The notes: generated from the sequence alone by a model not told the origin. A DNA stretch of 64,000 bases from Lysinibacillus agricola (GCF_016638705.1 NZ_CP067341.1:2545501-2609500), one strand, 5' to 3'. Shown: positions 25,033 to 35,153, numbered from the stretch's first letter. Made by a program: numbers and translations.

Positions 25033-26973
25033 CTATTTAGTACAATGCATAGCTGCCTCCGCTTCCTGCCATGGAACGGAGTAACCCTTGCCTTTTGCAC
25101 AAAAAATACTAGAGGATGTATATTCAGGATCGGCGTTCTTATCGTAGCCAATTTGCGCGATAATGTCTTCAGTATTGTGACACAAATCATAGCCATCAAA
25201 TTGTAGGGAGAGTACGCCCTTACCATTGGTGTAGGCGGCAAAGGTTGTACTGTAGCTCATAAATGTTGCGACAGGGGCACGTCCGGTTAAAATCGCATTA
25301 TTTTCAGTTAAGATTGGCGCGTCAAATGTTCCAGAAGCTTGCTGAATATCGGTCATCATGCGGCCGATAAAATCACTAGGGGCTTTAAGCTTAAAGCGGT
25401 AATACGGCTCTAGTAATACATTTTCTGCTTGCTCTAGCCCTTGACGTAATGCACGGAATGTTGCCTCTCGGAAATCGCCACCTTCAGTATGTTTAATATG
25501 TGCACGCCCCGTTAAGAGAGTGAAGCGTATATCTGTCACGGGAAAACCTGTTAACAGCCCATGATGATCGCGCTCGAATAAATGCTTTTCAATGAGTCGT
25601 TGATGCCCAACCGATAAATCATCCGCATGACATGCATTGACAAATGTATTGCCAGTACCACGTGTATTTGGCTCCATTAATAAATGGACTTCTGCATAAT
25701 GCTTTAATGGCTCAAAATGACCGTAGCCTGTCACAGTTGTTGAGATTGTTTCCATGTATAAAATCTGTGGTTCGCCAAATGAAATGTCTAGAGAGAAGCG
25801 TTTGTTGAGCACTTCGATAAGAACCTCGAGTTGGATGACACCCATAATATGTACATGAATTTCTTGAAACTTTTCATGCCAAATAACACGTAATGATGGT
25901 TCTTCTGCTTCAAGCATGCGAAAAGTTTTTAAAACTTCCTTTATATGCTGATCGCCTTCATATTGTACTTTTGCCTGCAACGTTGGCACTAATTCATAGG
26001 GCTGCGAGTTGCTTGCACGACCAATGATATCGCCGATGTTTGCCTGACTAATCCCTTTGACTACGAAAATCTCTCCGGCTTTAACCTCTTGTACGGTTTC
26101 ATAACGGCTGCCATTATATAGCCGAATCTCAGTCACTTTTTCTGTCACATCACCAAACGAAAATTCATCCCGCACATGCAATGTACCTTGTAATCCCTTT
26201 AAAAAAGTTAAGCGTTGGTGTCCATCATGACGAATTTTAAAGACTTCGCCTTGAAACGCTACATTATTGTTAAAATGTGTCTCTGTAAGTAGGGGAAGCT
26301 GTGCTAGGAATTCCTTTATCCCAATATCTTTTAAGGCAGAGCCAGTAAAACACAAAAAGGCATTTTCTTGATTAATCATCGCTTGTAAATGAGTAAGGCA
26401 GTTGGAACTATCCAATGTTTCATTTAGAAAAGCATCGAGAAGCTGCTCATCACGTTCAGCAAGCCACTCCATCATGTGAGTTGAAACATAGTCAGAACGG
26501 AGCGGTTCATCTACGAATAGTACATCCTCAGAGCAATCCTTTTGAAGCTGTGCCATAACGGCTTCAACATCTGCCCCTTCACGATCAATTTTGTTGATAA
26601 AAAAGAAGGTAGGGACGTGATATTGGCGTAAAAGTTGCCACACTGTTTCCGTATGACCTTGTATTCCTTCAACTGCACTAACAATAATAATGGCATAATC
26701 CATAACCCGAATGGCACGCTCCATCTCTGGAGAGAAATCGACGTGCCCAGGTGTATCGATTAACGTATATGTATCATCTCCAAGCGACATGCGACCTTGC
26801 TCCGCAAAAATTGTAATGCCTCGCTGACGCTCCAGCTCATGATTATCTAGAAATGTATCCTGGTGATCCACTCGTCCGCGGGCTTGAATACTGTTTGTAT
26901 GAAATAGTAACTGCTCAGAAAATGTTGTTTTTCCTGCATCAACGTGAGCGAGTACACCAATTGTTACATGCAT
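25033..26973 (-). CDS. Ribosomal-protection GTPase, TetM/TetO-like
   Basis: 646 residues, an EF-G-type translational GTPase: P loop GVLAHVDAGKTT, switch DTPGHVDF, and NKID for guanine. The domain order and length match ribosomal-protection proteins of the TetM/TetO/TetW group, which dislodge tetracycline from the ribosome. Chromosomal relatives in Bacillota are often not proven to confer resistance, so resistance is not claimed. A CGAGGA site precedes ATG 26973. It is monocistronic. Confidence 0.85.
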   Translation of the reverse strand: MHVTIGVLAHVDAGKTTFSEQLLFHTNSIQARGRVDHQDTFLDNHELERQRGITIFAEQGRMSLGDDTYTLIDTPGHVDFSPEMERAIRVMDYAIIIVSAVEGIQGHTETVWQLLRQYHVPTFFFINKIDREGADVEAVMAQLQKDCSEDVLFVDEPLRSDYVSTHMMEWLAERDEQLLDAFLNETLDSSNCLTHLQAMINQENAFLCFTGSALKDIGIKEFLAQLPLLTETHFNNNVAFQGEVFKIRHDGHQRLTFLKGLQGTLHVRDEFSFGDVTEKVTEIRLYNGSRYETVQEVKAGEIFVVKGISQANIGDIIGRASNSQPYELVPTLQAKVQYEGDQHIKEVLKTFRMLEAEEPSLRVIWHEKFQEIHVHIMGVIQLEVLIEVLNKRFSLDISFGEPQILYMETISTTVTGYGHFEPLKHYAEVHLLMEPNTRGTGNTFVNACHADDLSVGHQRLIEKHLFERDHHGLLTGFPVTDIRFTLLTGRAHIKHTEGGDFREATFRALRQGLEQAENVLLEPYYRFKLKAPSDFIGRMMTDIQQASGTFDAPILTENNAILTGRAPVATFMSYSTTFAAYTNGKGVLSLQFDGYDLCHNTEDIIAQIGYDKNADPEYTSSSIFCAKGKGYSVPWQEAEAAMHCTK

Positions 26974-27165
26974 AAAAAATCCTCGTTTCTATTAGTTCGT
27001 TTATCAACATTGTAACAGAATGGGTTAAAAAATATTTCGTATAAAAATAGTTAGTGTTTATGTCGCAATAGTGTTAATATATTTATGATTATGATTTATT
27101 GGTATTTTTGTGAGATTGTGAATTTGCTAGTTTATCAATATCATTTACAACAATAAAATATAACG

Positions 27166-27331
27166 ACGTATTGGTGCAAATGACCTTTGTCATTTGCTTA
27201 AAAGGGAAATCGGTGCAAATCCGATGCTGTCCCGCAACTGTAAATGGGGAGTCTATACGAGATGCCACTGTAGCTAAGCTATGGGAAGGCGTATAGATGA
27301 TGAACCTAAGCCAGGATACCTGCCAATATGT
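27166..27331 (+). promoter_or_regulatory. Cobalamin (B12) riboswitch 2
   Basis: It contains AAAAGGGAAATCGGTGCAAA, CCGATGCTGTCCCGCAACTG and the B12 box AAGCCAGGATACCTGCC; P1 pairs ACGTATTGG with CCAATATGT. A terminator at 27401 lies between it and the substrate-binding gene. Confidence 0.95.
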
Positions 27332-27400
27332 ATTCTTTTACTTAAACCACGAGGATGGGGATAGTGAATAGGTTGAAAAACCCTTCTTTCACTATGCTAA

Positions 27401-27427
27401 CCTCTTGGAAACAAGGGGATTTTTTTA
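27401..27427 (+). terminator. Terminator of riboswitch 2
   Basis: CCTCTTG GAAA CAAGGGG stem, then ATTTTTTT. The upstream CCCCTTGT-like competing pairing could not be resolved by eye. Confidence 0.8.
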
Positions 27428-27518
27428 TGCCCTTTTTTAACTTCTAGTCAAAGTAACTTGATAGCAAAGAAGTCTAATGATTTCTTTCTATATATTTAAC
27501 ATCAAAGGAGAAGAGGAC

Positions 27519-28520
27519 ATGAAGAAATGGAAAAGTTTGTGGCTAGTCTTTGCGATCGCATTGATGGCAATATTGGGTGCATGTAGTGAAAAGGACAAAC
27601 CAGAATCTGCTACACAAGGTGAGAAGGTAGAGCCTTCACAAGCTGAAAAGACAGAAATAACGATTGAAAATAATGGAACAACACAAGTATATAAGGAAGC
27701 ACCAAAAAAAGCGATTAGCTTAAATCAGCACGTGACAGAAATTATGTTGGCTTTAGGCTTAGAAGATTCAATGGTAGGGACGGCTTACTTAGATGACGAA
27801 ATTTATGAGCCATTACAAGCTGCATACGATAAAGTACCTATGTTAGCTGAACAGTATCCTACAAAGGAACAGATTATTGATGCTGAAGCAGACTTTTTAT
27901 ATGGGGGCTGGAAAAGCGCCTTTGGAGAGAAAGGTGTTGGTACACAGGAAGAGCTTGAAACTTTAGGGATTCACTCTTATTTACATACAGCCTCAAGTAT
28001 GACGAAACCAACTTTAGAAGATATTTTCGCAGATATTCGAAATATCGCAAAAATTTTCCGTGTTGAGGATCGTGGAGAAGCATTAATTGCACAAATGACA
28101 AAGGATGTGGAGGCTGTACGTGCAAAATTACCACAAGATGGGGAAAACTTACGCGTTTTAGTGTTTGATAGTGGTGATAAAGATGTCTTTACAGCTGGAC
28201 AAAACTTTATGAATGAGCTTGTGACAATTGCTGGTGGTAAAAATATTTTTGGTGATGTGGAATCAGGTTGGACTACTGTGTCAAAAGAAGATGCAGTAGA
28301 ACGTGATCCAGAAGTTGTTGTTGTCGTTGATTACGGAGAAACAACGGCGGAAGAAAAAATAAATTTCTTAAAAAATGATCCAGCCTTGAAAGAAATGGAA
28401 GCAGTCAAAAATGAACGCTTTGTGATCTTACCACTTTCTGCTGCGTCTGAAGGGGTTCGTGCTGCAGAAGCCATTCAAGTATTAGCAAAAGGCTTCTATC
28501 CTGACAGCTTTAAAAACTAA
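27519..28520 (+). CDS. ABC transporter substrate-binding lipoprotein, BtuF-like
   Basis: 333 residues from ATG 27519 (AAAGGAG upstream), with a lipoprotein signal and lipobox LGAC. The body is a helical-backbone (FecB/BtuF) binding protein: PKKAISLNQHVTEIMLALG at the start of the first lobe and later VVVVDYG and NERFVILPL. Under a B12 riboswitch it most likely binds cobalamin or a corrinoid precursor outside the membrane. The permease and ATPase genes are not adjacent, so it must use one encoded elsewhere. Confidence 0.85.
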   Translation: MKKWKSLWLVFAIALMAILGACSEKDKPESATQGEKVEPSQAEKTEITIENNGTTQVYKEAPKKAISLNQHVTEIMLALGLEDSMVGTAYLDDEIYEPLQAAYDKVPMLAEQYPTKEQIIDAEADFLYGGWKSAFGEKGVGTQEELETLGIHSYLHTASSMTKPTLEDIFADIRNIAKIFRVEDRGEALIAQMTKDVEAVRAKLPQDGENLRVLVFDSGDKDVFTAGQNFMNELVTIAGGKNIFGDVESGWTTVSKEDAVERDPEVVVVVDYGETTAEEKINFLKNDPALKEMEAVKNERFVILPLSAASEGVRAAEAIQVLAKGFYPDSFKN

Positions 28521-28572
28521 AAAAATCTGGGCTAGCGTTTTGCTAGCTCCTTTTTCATAAGGAGAAGTATTT

Positions 28573-29238
28573 ATGAACGAATTTCATACGAATATACCAG
28601 ACAAAACCTTCGAAAAGCTAAACAGTAATGGGGATTTTACCCGTCTTGCCGTAAGCCCAGGCATTATTAATAAACATTATACCCCTGCACAATTCCAAAC
28701 AATAGCAAAAGTTGTAGGAGAAACAGGTGCAATCAAATACTCTGCCTCTTACAGTATATTATTATCTATACCATCAGTAGTTGTAGCAAATACGATTGAG
28801 GAGCTAGAAGAGGCTGGCCTGTATGTGGCAAAGCAAGGACCAATTGTGGCGATGAAAGCCTGTGATTTCTGTGATGGGGATAAAATGGAGGCAGCACCGA
28901 TTACTGAACAGCTATATCAATCATTAGAAGGAATATCTGTCCCTACAAGATTACGTTTAAACGTAAATGGCTGCGCTTCTGCTTGTTATAATCCGGTATA
29001 TGATGATATTGGACTTGTCTATCAAAAGGATAGCTTTGATGTCTATTTAGGGGCAGTACCTATGGGTGCAAATGCACAAGCTGGGACACTGTTTGCTAAA
29101 AGGGTAGGTGTTGAGCATATTGAAGACTTATTAAAGCAAATCATTAGTCTCTATAAGGAACATGCTCGCCCGAATGAACCCTTTTATAAATTTTATCGTA
29201 GAACAAAATGCGCTGATTACTGGAAAGACTTAATCTGA
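28573..29238 (+). CDS. Half-size nitrite/sulfite-reductase-like protein
   Basis: 221 residues; AAGGAG precedes the ATG. It combines the ferredoxin-like half-domain of nitrite/sulfite reductases with cysteine motifs CDFC and NGCASACYNP, which fit a 4Fe-4S/siroheme site. Full enzymes are twice as long. Cofactor chemistry of this fold includes CobG, the aerobic precorrin-3B synthase, so in the same transcript as a B12-regulated binding protein a role in corrinoid handling is possible but unproven. Confidence 0.7.
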   Translation: MNEFHTNIPDKTFEKLNSNGDFTRLAVSPGIINKHYTPAQFQTIAKVVGETGAIKYSASYSILLSIPSVVVANTIEELEEAGLYVAKQGPIVAMKACDFCDGDKMEAAPITEQLYQSLEGISVPTRLRLNVNGCASACYNPVYDDIGLVYQKDSFDVYLGAVPMGANAQAGTLFAKRVGVEHIEDLLKQIISLYKEHARPNEPFYKFYRRTKCADYWKDLI

Positions 29239-29325
29239 CTCATTATCATCACGTGGGCTTGATTTCTGTACCGACTGGGTGCTTTCCTAGGTACGTCCGA
29301 TAAACCGCTTCATGTGATGATAAAA
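29238..29325 (+). repeat. Dispersed repeat, GTTCCGACTG family, copy 2
   Basis: It begins CTCATTATCATCACGTGGG and contains CCGACTGGGTGCTTTCCTAG and CCGATAAACCGCTTC, ending with CATGTGATGATAA, which pairs with the start to make a large imperfect hairpin. Confidence 0.75.
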
Positions 29326-29365
29326 AGAGAGAAGTGTTTTATCATCAGTATGTCGATTTGGCTTA

Positions 29366-29470
29366 ATAAAGAGGCTGGGACATAAGAAAAGCAAAATTAA
29401 AAATTTTACATCATAAAAGCGCAAGAAATCAACATTTCTAAAATTGATTTCTTGCGCGTTTTAAGTTTTT
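29366..29470 (+). repeat. GAGGCTGGGACATAA element with long hairpin
   Basis: After GAGGCTGGGACATAAG lies a near-perfect stem GCGCAAGAAATCAA / TTGATTTCTTGCGC (29419-29458). Similar GAGGCTGGG text occurs near 54.88 kb. This is probably a non-coding dispersed element; it may also terminate transcripts. The remaining bases to 29776 show no gene. Confidence 0.5.
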
Positions 29471-29776
29471 GGCCAGTGTTAAGTTGTTTGGTTTTCATAT
29501 AGCTAGTGTTAGATGAAAAGCCTTTAGTCTCGTTCTACATAAGGTTGGATAACTTGACTATTTTCAACACTATATACTTAAAGCACTGTTGGTTTGTCAT
29601 CAAATTTTACTTTATTTCGTATCCTTGTGATGTAGTTGACAATTGTTAAATAATATAATATCTCTCCAAAAAAGTTTCTGAGTAAAAACAATTCCTCCTT
29701 AAAAGAAGGAATAATACTTAGAGTATCGAAATATTATACTAGGTAATGAAATTTTCACACAAAGGGGATTTAAAAT

Positions 29777-31765
29777 ATGACTTTAAAACAAGGGGTTCAA
29801 CCAGAAGATCTATACCAATTAAAATCAGTGGCGGATCCACAAGTATCACCTGACGGAACAGAAGTTGTGTATGTAGAGACTCATATTGATGAGAAGAAAA
29901 AGGACTATGTGTCTAATTTGTTTTACATAAACTTGAATGAAAAAAATCCTCAACAATGGACATTTGGCGAAGATAAAACGAATTCACCTGTTTGGTCTCC
30001 AGATGGCAGTAGAATCGCGTTTGTGTCAACGAGAAATGGCAAGCCACAAATTTTTGTTCTTTCTAAAGCAGGCGGAGAAGCGAAACAAGTTACAAATTGT
30101 AAAAACGGTGCGACATCACCAACTTGGTCTCCGTGTGGAGAGAAAATTGCCTTCTCAGTAAAGCTTGGTAAAGATGAAAGCATTTATGATAAAGCTGAAA
30201 AGGATCAGAAAGAAGACAAAGAACTTAAACCACTTGAAATAGAAAAGATGAAATATAAATCAGATGCAGCTGGGTTTATTGATATGGAGCAATTTTCTCA
30301 AATTGCAATCGTCCATCTTGAATCTGGAGAATTAGAGCTAGTTACGGAAGGGAAACATAATTTACAGCTCGGTAAATGGTCCCCGAACGGTAAATATCTT
30401 TCTTACATTGCAGACTTAACAGAGGATCTAGATTTTTCATTCATAAGTGATATTTACTTATTGGATTTAGAGACGAAACATGGTCGCAAGCTTACGGAAG
30501 GAACGGGGATGTTCTACCAAACTTCATGGTCTCCAAACAGCCGCTTCATAGCGTATGTTGGAAGTGAACGTGAATTTGAAAATGCGACACATGCAAAGCT
30601 ATGGATTTATGATTTAGAAAATAACAATCAGACATGTGTAACGAGTGATTTTGACGCGCCTGTCGGTGATTTTGTCGTAGGTGATTTCCTTCAAGGTGTT
30701 GTTGCTCCGCATGTTCAATGGTTGGAGGATAGTAAAAGCTTTTACTTCCAAGTGACAGATCGCGGAAATACAGCTATTTATTTTGGCAATCTTTCTGGAG
30801 AATTATATCCAACTATGAATGATGAGCAGTATGTCTATGGTTTTTCACTTGATCATAAAAATGATAAAGCTGTAGCTGCAATCAGCACTACGACAAATCC
30901 TGGTGATCTTTTTTACGTTAATTTAAATACTGGTGAAAAGGAACAGCTCACTAAAGTTAATGAAGAATTTTTAAAGACGAGAGAATTATCTGTTCCAGAA
31001 GCAATTGAATATGAAGGGGCAGATGGTTGGAAAGTAAGCGGTTGGATGATGAAGCCACTTGGCTATGAAGAAGGGGAAAAATATCCACTTATTCTTGAAA
31101 TCCATGGTGGACCGCACGCTATGTATGCCAACTCCTATTTTAACGAATTCCAAATCCTTGCTGCACAAGGTTATGCGGTTCTCTTTACGAATCCTCGCGG
31201 AAGCCATGGATACGGTCAAAAGTTTGTTGATGCGGTTCGTGGTGATTATGGCGGCAATGATTATAATGATCTAATGGCCGCTGTTGATTATGCATTGAAG
31301 CATTATGATTTCATTGACAAAAACCGTCTCGGCGTTACAGGTGGGAGCTATGGGGGGTTCATGACAAACTGGATTGTCGGTCATACAAATCGCTTTAAAG
31401 CTGCTGTTACTCAACGTTGCATTTCTAACTGGATAAGCTTTTATGGCGTAAGTGATATCGGATATTACTTCAATGACTGGCAAATCCAAGCGGGACTAGA
31501 CAATATAGAGAAGCTATGGAATCATTCGCCACTGAAATATGTGGACAATATGCAGACGCCGTTGTTAATTTTACACAGTGAAAAAGACTATCGTTGTCCA
31601 ATTGAACAGGCAGAGCAATTATTTATCGCCTTGAAACATCGTAAAAAAGAAACTAAATTTGTTCGCTTCCCAGAATCCAATCACGAACTTTCAAGGAGCG
31701 GAAAACCAACGTTAAGAATCAATAGACTAGAATATATTAGAGATTGGTTTGTGGAATATCTTTAA
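29777..31765 (+). CDS. S9 family serine peptidase (YuxL-like)
   Basis: 662 residues: an N-terminal beta-propeller with repeated WSPDG/WSPNG blades (about 20-360) and a C-terminal alpha/beta-hydrolase of prolyl oligopeptidase type. Catalytic Ser lies in GGSYGG, Asp in HSEKDYRCP, and His in ESNHELSRSG. These acylaminoacyl or oligopeptidases act on short peptides, because the propeller limits access. AAAGGGGA precedes the ATG. Monocistronic. Confidence 0.9.
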   Translation: MTLKQGVQPEDLYQLKSVADPQVSPDGTEVVYVETHIDEKKKDYVSNLFYINLNEKNPQQWTFGEDKTNSPVWSPDGSRIAFVSTRNGKPQIFVLSKAGGEAKQVTNCKNGATSPTWSPCGEKIAFSVKLGKDESIYDKAEKDQKEDKELKPLEIEKMKYKSDAAGFIDMEQFSQIAIVHLESGELELVTEGKHNLQLGKWSPNGKYLSYIADLTEDLDFSFISDIYLLDLETKHGRKLTEGTGMFYQTSWSPNSRFIAYVGSEREFENATHAKLWIYDLENNNQTCVTSDFDAPVGDFVVGDFLQGVVAPHVQWLEDSKSFYFQVTDRGNTAIYFGNLSGELYPTMNDEQYVYGFSLDHKNDKAVAAISTTTNPGDLFYVNLNTGEKEQLTKVNEEFLKTRELSVPEAIEYEGADGWKVSGWMMKPLGYEEGEKYPLILEIHGGPHAMYANSYFNEFQILAAQGYAVLFTNPRGSHGYGQKFVDAVRGDYGGNDYNDLMAAVDYALKHYDFIDKNRLGVTGGSYGGFMTNWIVGHTNRFKAAVTQRCISNWISFYGVSDIGYYFNDWQIQAGLDNIEKLWNHSPLKYVDNMQTPLLILHSEKDYRCPIEQAEQLFIALKHRKKETKFVRFPESNHELSRSGKPTLRINRLEYIRDWFVEYL

Positions 31766-31777
31766 GAGAAATATTGA

Positions 31778-31817
31778 TGGCATAAGAAGTGAAAATACTT
31801 CATATGCCACTTTTTTA
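31778..31817 (+). terminator. Terminator of the S9 peptidase gene
   Basis: TGGCATaAGAAGT pairs with ACTTCatATGCCA, then T run. Confidence 0.8.
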
Positions 31818-31939
31818 TATTATAGCTACAATTAGAGGGAGAATTCAATTTTCGTAGTTGTTACCATTTTCGTGTACAAGTTTGGAATCAACATTGGGAA
31901 GGAACTACATGGTCGGAAACACTTTTCTGAGATGTTGGG

Positions 31940-32482
31940 CTATTCATTAATTATTCCGTAATACACCAAATCCTCATATTTACCGTCTTTAATGATATGA
32001 TCCTTTAAAATTCCTTCTTGTTTCATACCAATTTTCTCCATTATTTTTCCTGACGCAGGGTTCGTTGAAAAATATCGGGCAAACACTTTGTGCAGTTTTT
32101 TTTCTTCAAAAGCAAATTGTACAATTGACTGCGCTGCCTCCGTGGCAAAGCCTTTTCCCCAATATTCCTCGCCAATCCAATAGGCTATTTCACCATGATT
32201 AAAATGTTTATTATTCGATAATGCAATTGCTCCATATAATTCACCAGTTTCCTTATCTGTGATTGCAAACTCGTACGAAAAATCCTGCATAAAATTATCG
32301 TAATGATGTTCCATCCATGATAATGCATCATTTAAACTATATGGATAAGGTAGGTACATGGTGCTTTTATAAATATTATAGTTATTGCAAAGCTTTACAA
32401 CTGTTTCTGCATCGGATGTCTGAAATAATCTAAGTACGAGCCTTTCTGTTGTAATCATTAAATTTTCACGAACATATCCCAT
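31940..32482 (-). CDS. GNAT-family acetyltransferase, RimJ/RimL type
   Basis: 180 residues. TTERLVLRLF opens the fold, the acetyl-CoA loop is EEYWGKGFATEAAQS, and NPASGKIMEKIGMKQEGILKD is the classical end of the RimJ/RimL subgroup. GGAGAT stands nine bases before ATG 32482. Substrate unknown. Confidence 0.85.
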   Translation of the reverse strand: MGYVRENLMITTERLVLRLFQTSDAETVVKLCNNYNIYKSTMYLPYPYSLNDALSWMEHHYDNFMQDFSYEFAITDKETGELYGAIALSNNKHFNHGEIAYWIGEEYWGKGFATEAAQSIVQFAFEEKKLHKVFARYFSTNPASGKIMEKIGMKQEGILKDHIIKDGKYEDLVYYGIINE

Positions 32483-32516
32483 TCAATCATCTCCATTTAT
32501 CAATATTTTGTAAAAT

Positions 32517-32645
32517 GACACTCACTATAGTGTAGGGTTGATTTTCGTTCCGACTGGGCGCTTTGTCGCTGACGCTTCGCTTTCGCACAGAATAAAGCTT
32601 CTTAGGGACGACAGACGAGCCGCTGCGCTCCAATCAACTCATTTA
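32517..32645 (+). repeat. Dispersed repeat, GTTCCGACTG family, copy 3
   Basis: It contains GTGTAGGGTTGATTTTCGTT, CCGACTGGGCGCTTTG, and GACGAGCCGCTGCGCTCC, and is longer than the other copies by an internal segment. The rest of the 32483-32803 gap shows no gene. Confidence 0.7.
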
Positions 32646-32757
32646 CATGGCATAAAAATTTAAAATATCTTCCCGAATTTTAGGAATGAGATGAATCTAT
32701 TATATAGTAAACGGAAAATTCTAACAATATAAATAAGGGGATCAAAATATTTCTCCC

Positions 32758-32794
32758 AAACAAAAAGACAGAATCACCAGGAAGTGATTCTGTC
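32758..32794 (-). terminator. Terminator of the methyltransferase gene
   Basis: GACAGAATCAC pairs with GTGATTCTGTC; on the minus strand TTTTTGTTT follows. Confidence 0.75.
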
Positions 32795-32803
32795 TAGTTT
32801 TAT

Positions 32804-34000
32804 TTAGTTAAGTTTTTCAATAAAAACAACCTTTAAGTAATTAAATTCAGGATATTCACGTGGGGCACGGAAATCCTTTGGTAAGTTGTGTTCTTCAACA
32901 ATTTTATAGCGAGTTTTTGTTTCTTTAAAAGCTTGGTCAATAAAGCTCTTGAACTTTTTCATACCAAAGCTTGCATTGTTCGTTGATGCCACAATGATAC
33001 CGTTTTTCTCCGTAATGGCGATTGTATCTACGAGTAATTTAGGGTAGTCTTTCGCAGTTGAGAACGTTCTTTCCTTCGTACGTGCAAAGCTTGGTGGATC
33101 TAAAACTACAAGGTCAAATTTTAAATTGTGGCGCTGAGCATATTTAAAATAGTTAAAGACATCCATGACTTTAATATCCTGTGCTTCGTAGTCAATGCTG
33201 TTGACGCTAAATTGCTCAATTGTTTTGGCTAAACTACGCTTTGCCACATCTACACTTGTTGTTTTTTCTGCTCCTCCAAGTGCCGCTGCGACAGAAAATG
33301 CCCCCGTATAGGAGAATGTATTAAGCATATTTTTACCTTCTGCATAACGTTCACGAATGGCAAGTCTCACTTCTCGTTGATCGAGGAAAATACCTGTCAT
33401 GGCTCCATCGTTTAAATTGACAGCGTATTTCATATTATTTTCCAATACGATAATTGGGAATTCGCCAGGCGTTCCCATTACAAAATCGTCCTGTTCCATA
33501 TATTGACCTTTCGTATCGAAACGTTTTTTCTCATAAACGGCTTTGTAGTTTACTGTCTCTGCGAGTGCTTCATATACCGTTTCTTTAAATGAATAAATGC
33601 CAGCGCTATACCAGCCCACCATATAGTAAGAATCGAAAAAGTCAATAGTTAAACCGCCAATGCCATCACCCTCGCCATTAAAGATTCGGAAGGCTGTTGT
33701 GTGAGGATTGTTGAAAAATGCTTCTCGATTTTGTATAGCTTTTTTAAATTTTTTCATAAAAAAGGCTTTGTCTATTTTTTCATTAGCATCAGTCGTTAGT
33801 ACCCAGCCAATACCTTTGTTTTGTAAGCCATAGTATCCTGTACCAAGAAAACGGTTATGACTATCCATAAGTCTCAGTAGTGCACCTTCCTCTTTTGGAA
33901 GATGACGTGCATCAACTGCATCTTTCGAAATGAGAGGATAGCCTCTTTTTATTTGATCAGAAAAGGGATTTTTAATTTGAAAAGCAATAGTTTGTGTCAT
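32804..34000 (-). CDS. Class I SAM-dependent rRNA methyltransferase (RlmI/YwbD-like)
   Basis: 398 residues with an N-terminal PUA-like RNA-binding part (about 1-75) and a C-terminal Rossmann methyltransferase; LNTFSYTGAFSVAAALGGA is the SAM-binding loop and VVLDPPSFAR the catalytic motif IV. Relatives make 5-methylcytidine in 23S rRNA. The exact target base is not determinable from sequence here. The ATG is preceded by AAAGGATGA. Confidence 0.85.
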   Translation of the reverse strand: MTQTIAFQIKNPFSDQIKRGYPLISKDAVDARHLPKEEGALLRLMDSHNRFLGTGYYGLQNKGIGWVLTTDANEKIDKAFFMKKFKKAIQNREAFFNNPHTTAFRIFNGEGDGIGGLTIDFFDSYYMVGWYSAGIYSFKETVYEALAETVNYKAVYEKKRFDTKGQYMEQDDFVMGTPGEFPIIVLENNMKYAVNLNDGAMTGIFLDQREVRLAIRERYAEGKNMLNTFSYTGAFSVAAALGGAEKTTSVDVAKRSLAKTIEQFSVNSIDYEAQDIKVMDVFNYFKYAQRHNLKFDLVVLDPPSFARTKERTFSTAKDYPKLLVDTIAITEKNGIIVASTNNASFGMKKFKSFIDQAFKETKTRYKIVEEHNLPKDFRAPREYPEFNYLKVVFIEKLN

Positions 34001-34063
34001 GTTGTCATCCTTTAAAAAAACATTTTGCTCTATTATCGCACTTTTTTATAGTGATAGACAAAC

Positions 34064-34981
34064 TTATTTCACGAAATTAGCAATTTTTTCAGCTGTTTCA
34101 ATCGTCGCTTCTTCGAAAAAATTCATTTTACTAAAGTAACTATGGATTAATCCAGTCATATTTACATGCTCAACCGTCACTCCGGCATCCGTAAGCTTTT
34201 GTGCGTAGGCAAGGCCTTCATCGTAGAGGACGTCTGCCTCTGCAGCAATAATTATTGTTTTCGGTAAAACACTTAAATCCTCAATCTGAAGTGGGGATAC
34301 GAGTGGATCCTTATAGTTTTGTCTATCTGTATAGTGACCCGCAAACCATTGCATTCCTTCTTTGTCTAAGCCGTAGTGTTTCCCGTACGTAGTGTAAGAA
34401 TCCGTTGTAAAATCAACATTGACTACAGGATAAATAAGTGCCTGAGCTTTAATCGCCGGTCCATTTAATGTTGCGGTTAAGTAGGCGACAACTGTTGCCA
34501 AGTTTCCGCCTGCGCTATCACCAGCTACTGTTAGATTCGCTGCATCTCCGCCAATATGTTGGATGTTTTCGTAAACCCATTCTAAAGCGTCGTAGGCATC
34601 GTAGAGCGGTGTAGGGAATGGGTATTCTGGTGCTAGACGATAATCAACTGAGACAACGATTGCTTGCGCTTTTTCTGCTAAAAGCTGGCAGCCAGCATCC
34701 GTAGATTCTATATTTCCAAACACCCAACCGCCTCCATGATAATAAACAATGACAGGAAGTGTTTTCTCATAATTAGGTCTATAAATGCGCACATTAATTA
34801 GTGCTCCATCTCGTACCGTTATTTTTCTATCCTCTATTGCCGCAAGCTGTGGGCTGTGTGATGACGTCCATTTTGGTACTATGCGTATAGTTCTCGCTTC
34901 TTGAGGTGTTAAATCATAGTATTGCATAGGAGAATCGCAAGCTTTAATATAACGGACCGCTTCATCTCTTAACTTTGTCAT
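34064..34981 (-). CDS. Alpha/beta hydrolase, hormone-sensitive-lipase family
   Basis: 305 residues from ATG 34981 (AAAGGA nine bases upstream; earlier in-frame TTG and ATG are too close to that site). The oxyanion motif HGGGW, nucleophile GDSAGG, Asp in EADVLYDEG and His in GLIHSYF make a complete triad. An esterase on short acyl esters is the likely activity; substrate unknown. Confidence 0.85.
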   Translation of the reverse strand: MTKLRDEAVRYIKACDSPMQYYDLTPQEARTIRIVPKWTSSHSPQLAAIEDRKITVRDGALINVRIYRPNYEKTLPVIVYYHGGGWVFGNIESTDAGCQLLAEKAQAIVVSVDYRLAPEYPFPTPLYDAYDALEWVYENIQHIGGDAANLTVAGDSAGGNLATVVAYLTATLNGPAIKAQALIYPVVNVDFTTDSYTTYGKHYGLDKEGMQWFAGHYTDRQNYKDPLVSPLQIEDLSVLPKTIIIAAEADVLYDEGLAYAQKLTDAGVTVEHVNMTGLIHSYFSKMNFFEEATIETAEKIANFVK

Positions 34982-35153
34982 CTTCATCAATCCTTTTTAT
35001 TTTGTTTGTAAACTTTATTATAAACTATTCATATAATTTTACTAGGATTTAATATCGAAAAAGAAAATAATTTAATTTCTGAGCAGAAATAATCTGATTG
35101 TAAAGTAAAATTATGTTTATAATATAGTGAACGATAGTATTTGGAGGGACAAT

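Noticed and set aside
24780..25241. A 153-codon minus-strand frame ending in CFRGY-type repeats
   Set aside because: Its first part lies antisense to other frames of the TetM-like gene and its last part is array B.
25033..26973. Calling the TetM-like GTPase a tetracycline-resistance determinant
   Set aside because: Family membership is clear but many chromosomal relatives are not shown to protect the ribosome; sequence alone does not decide it.
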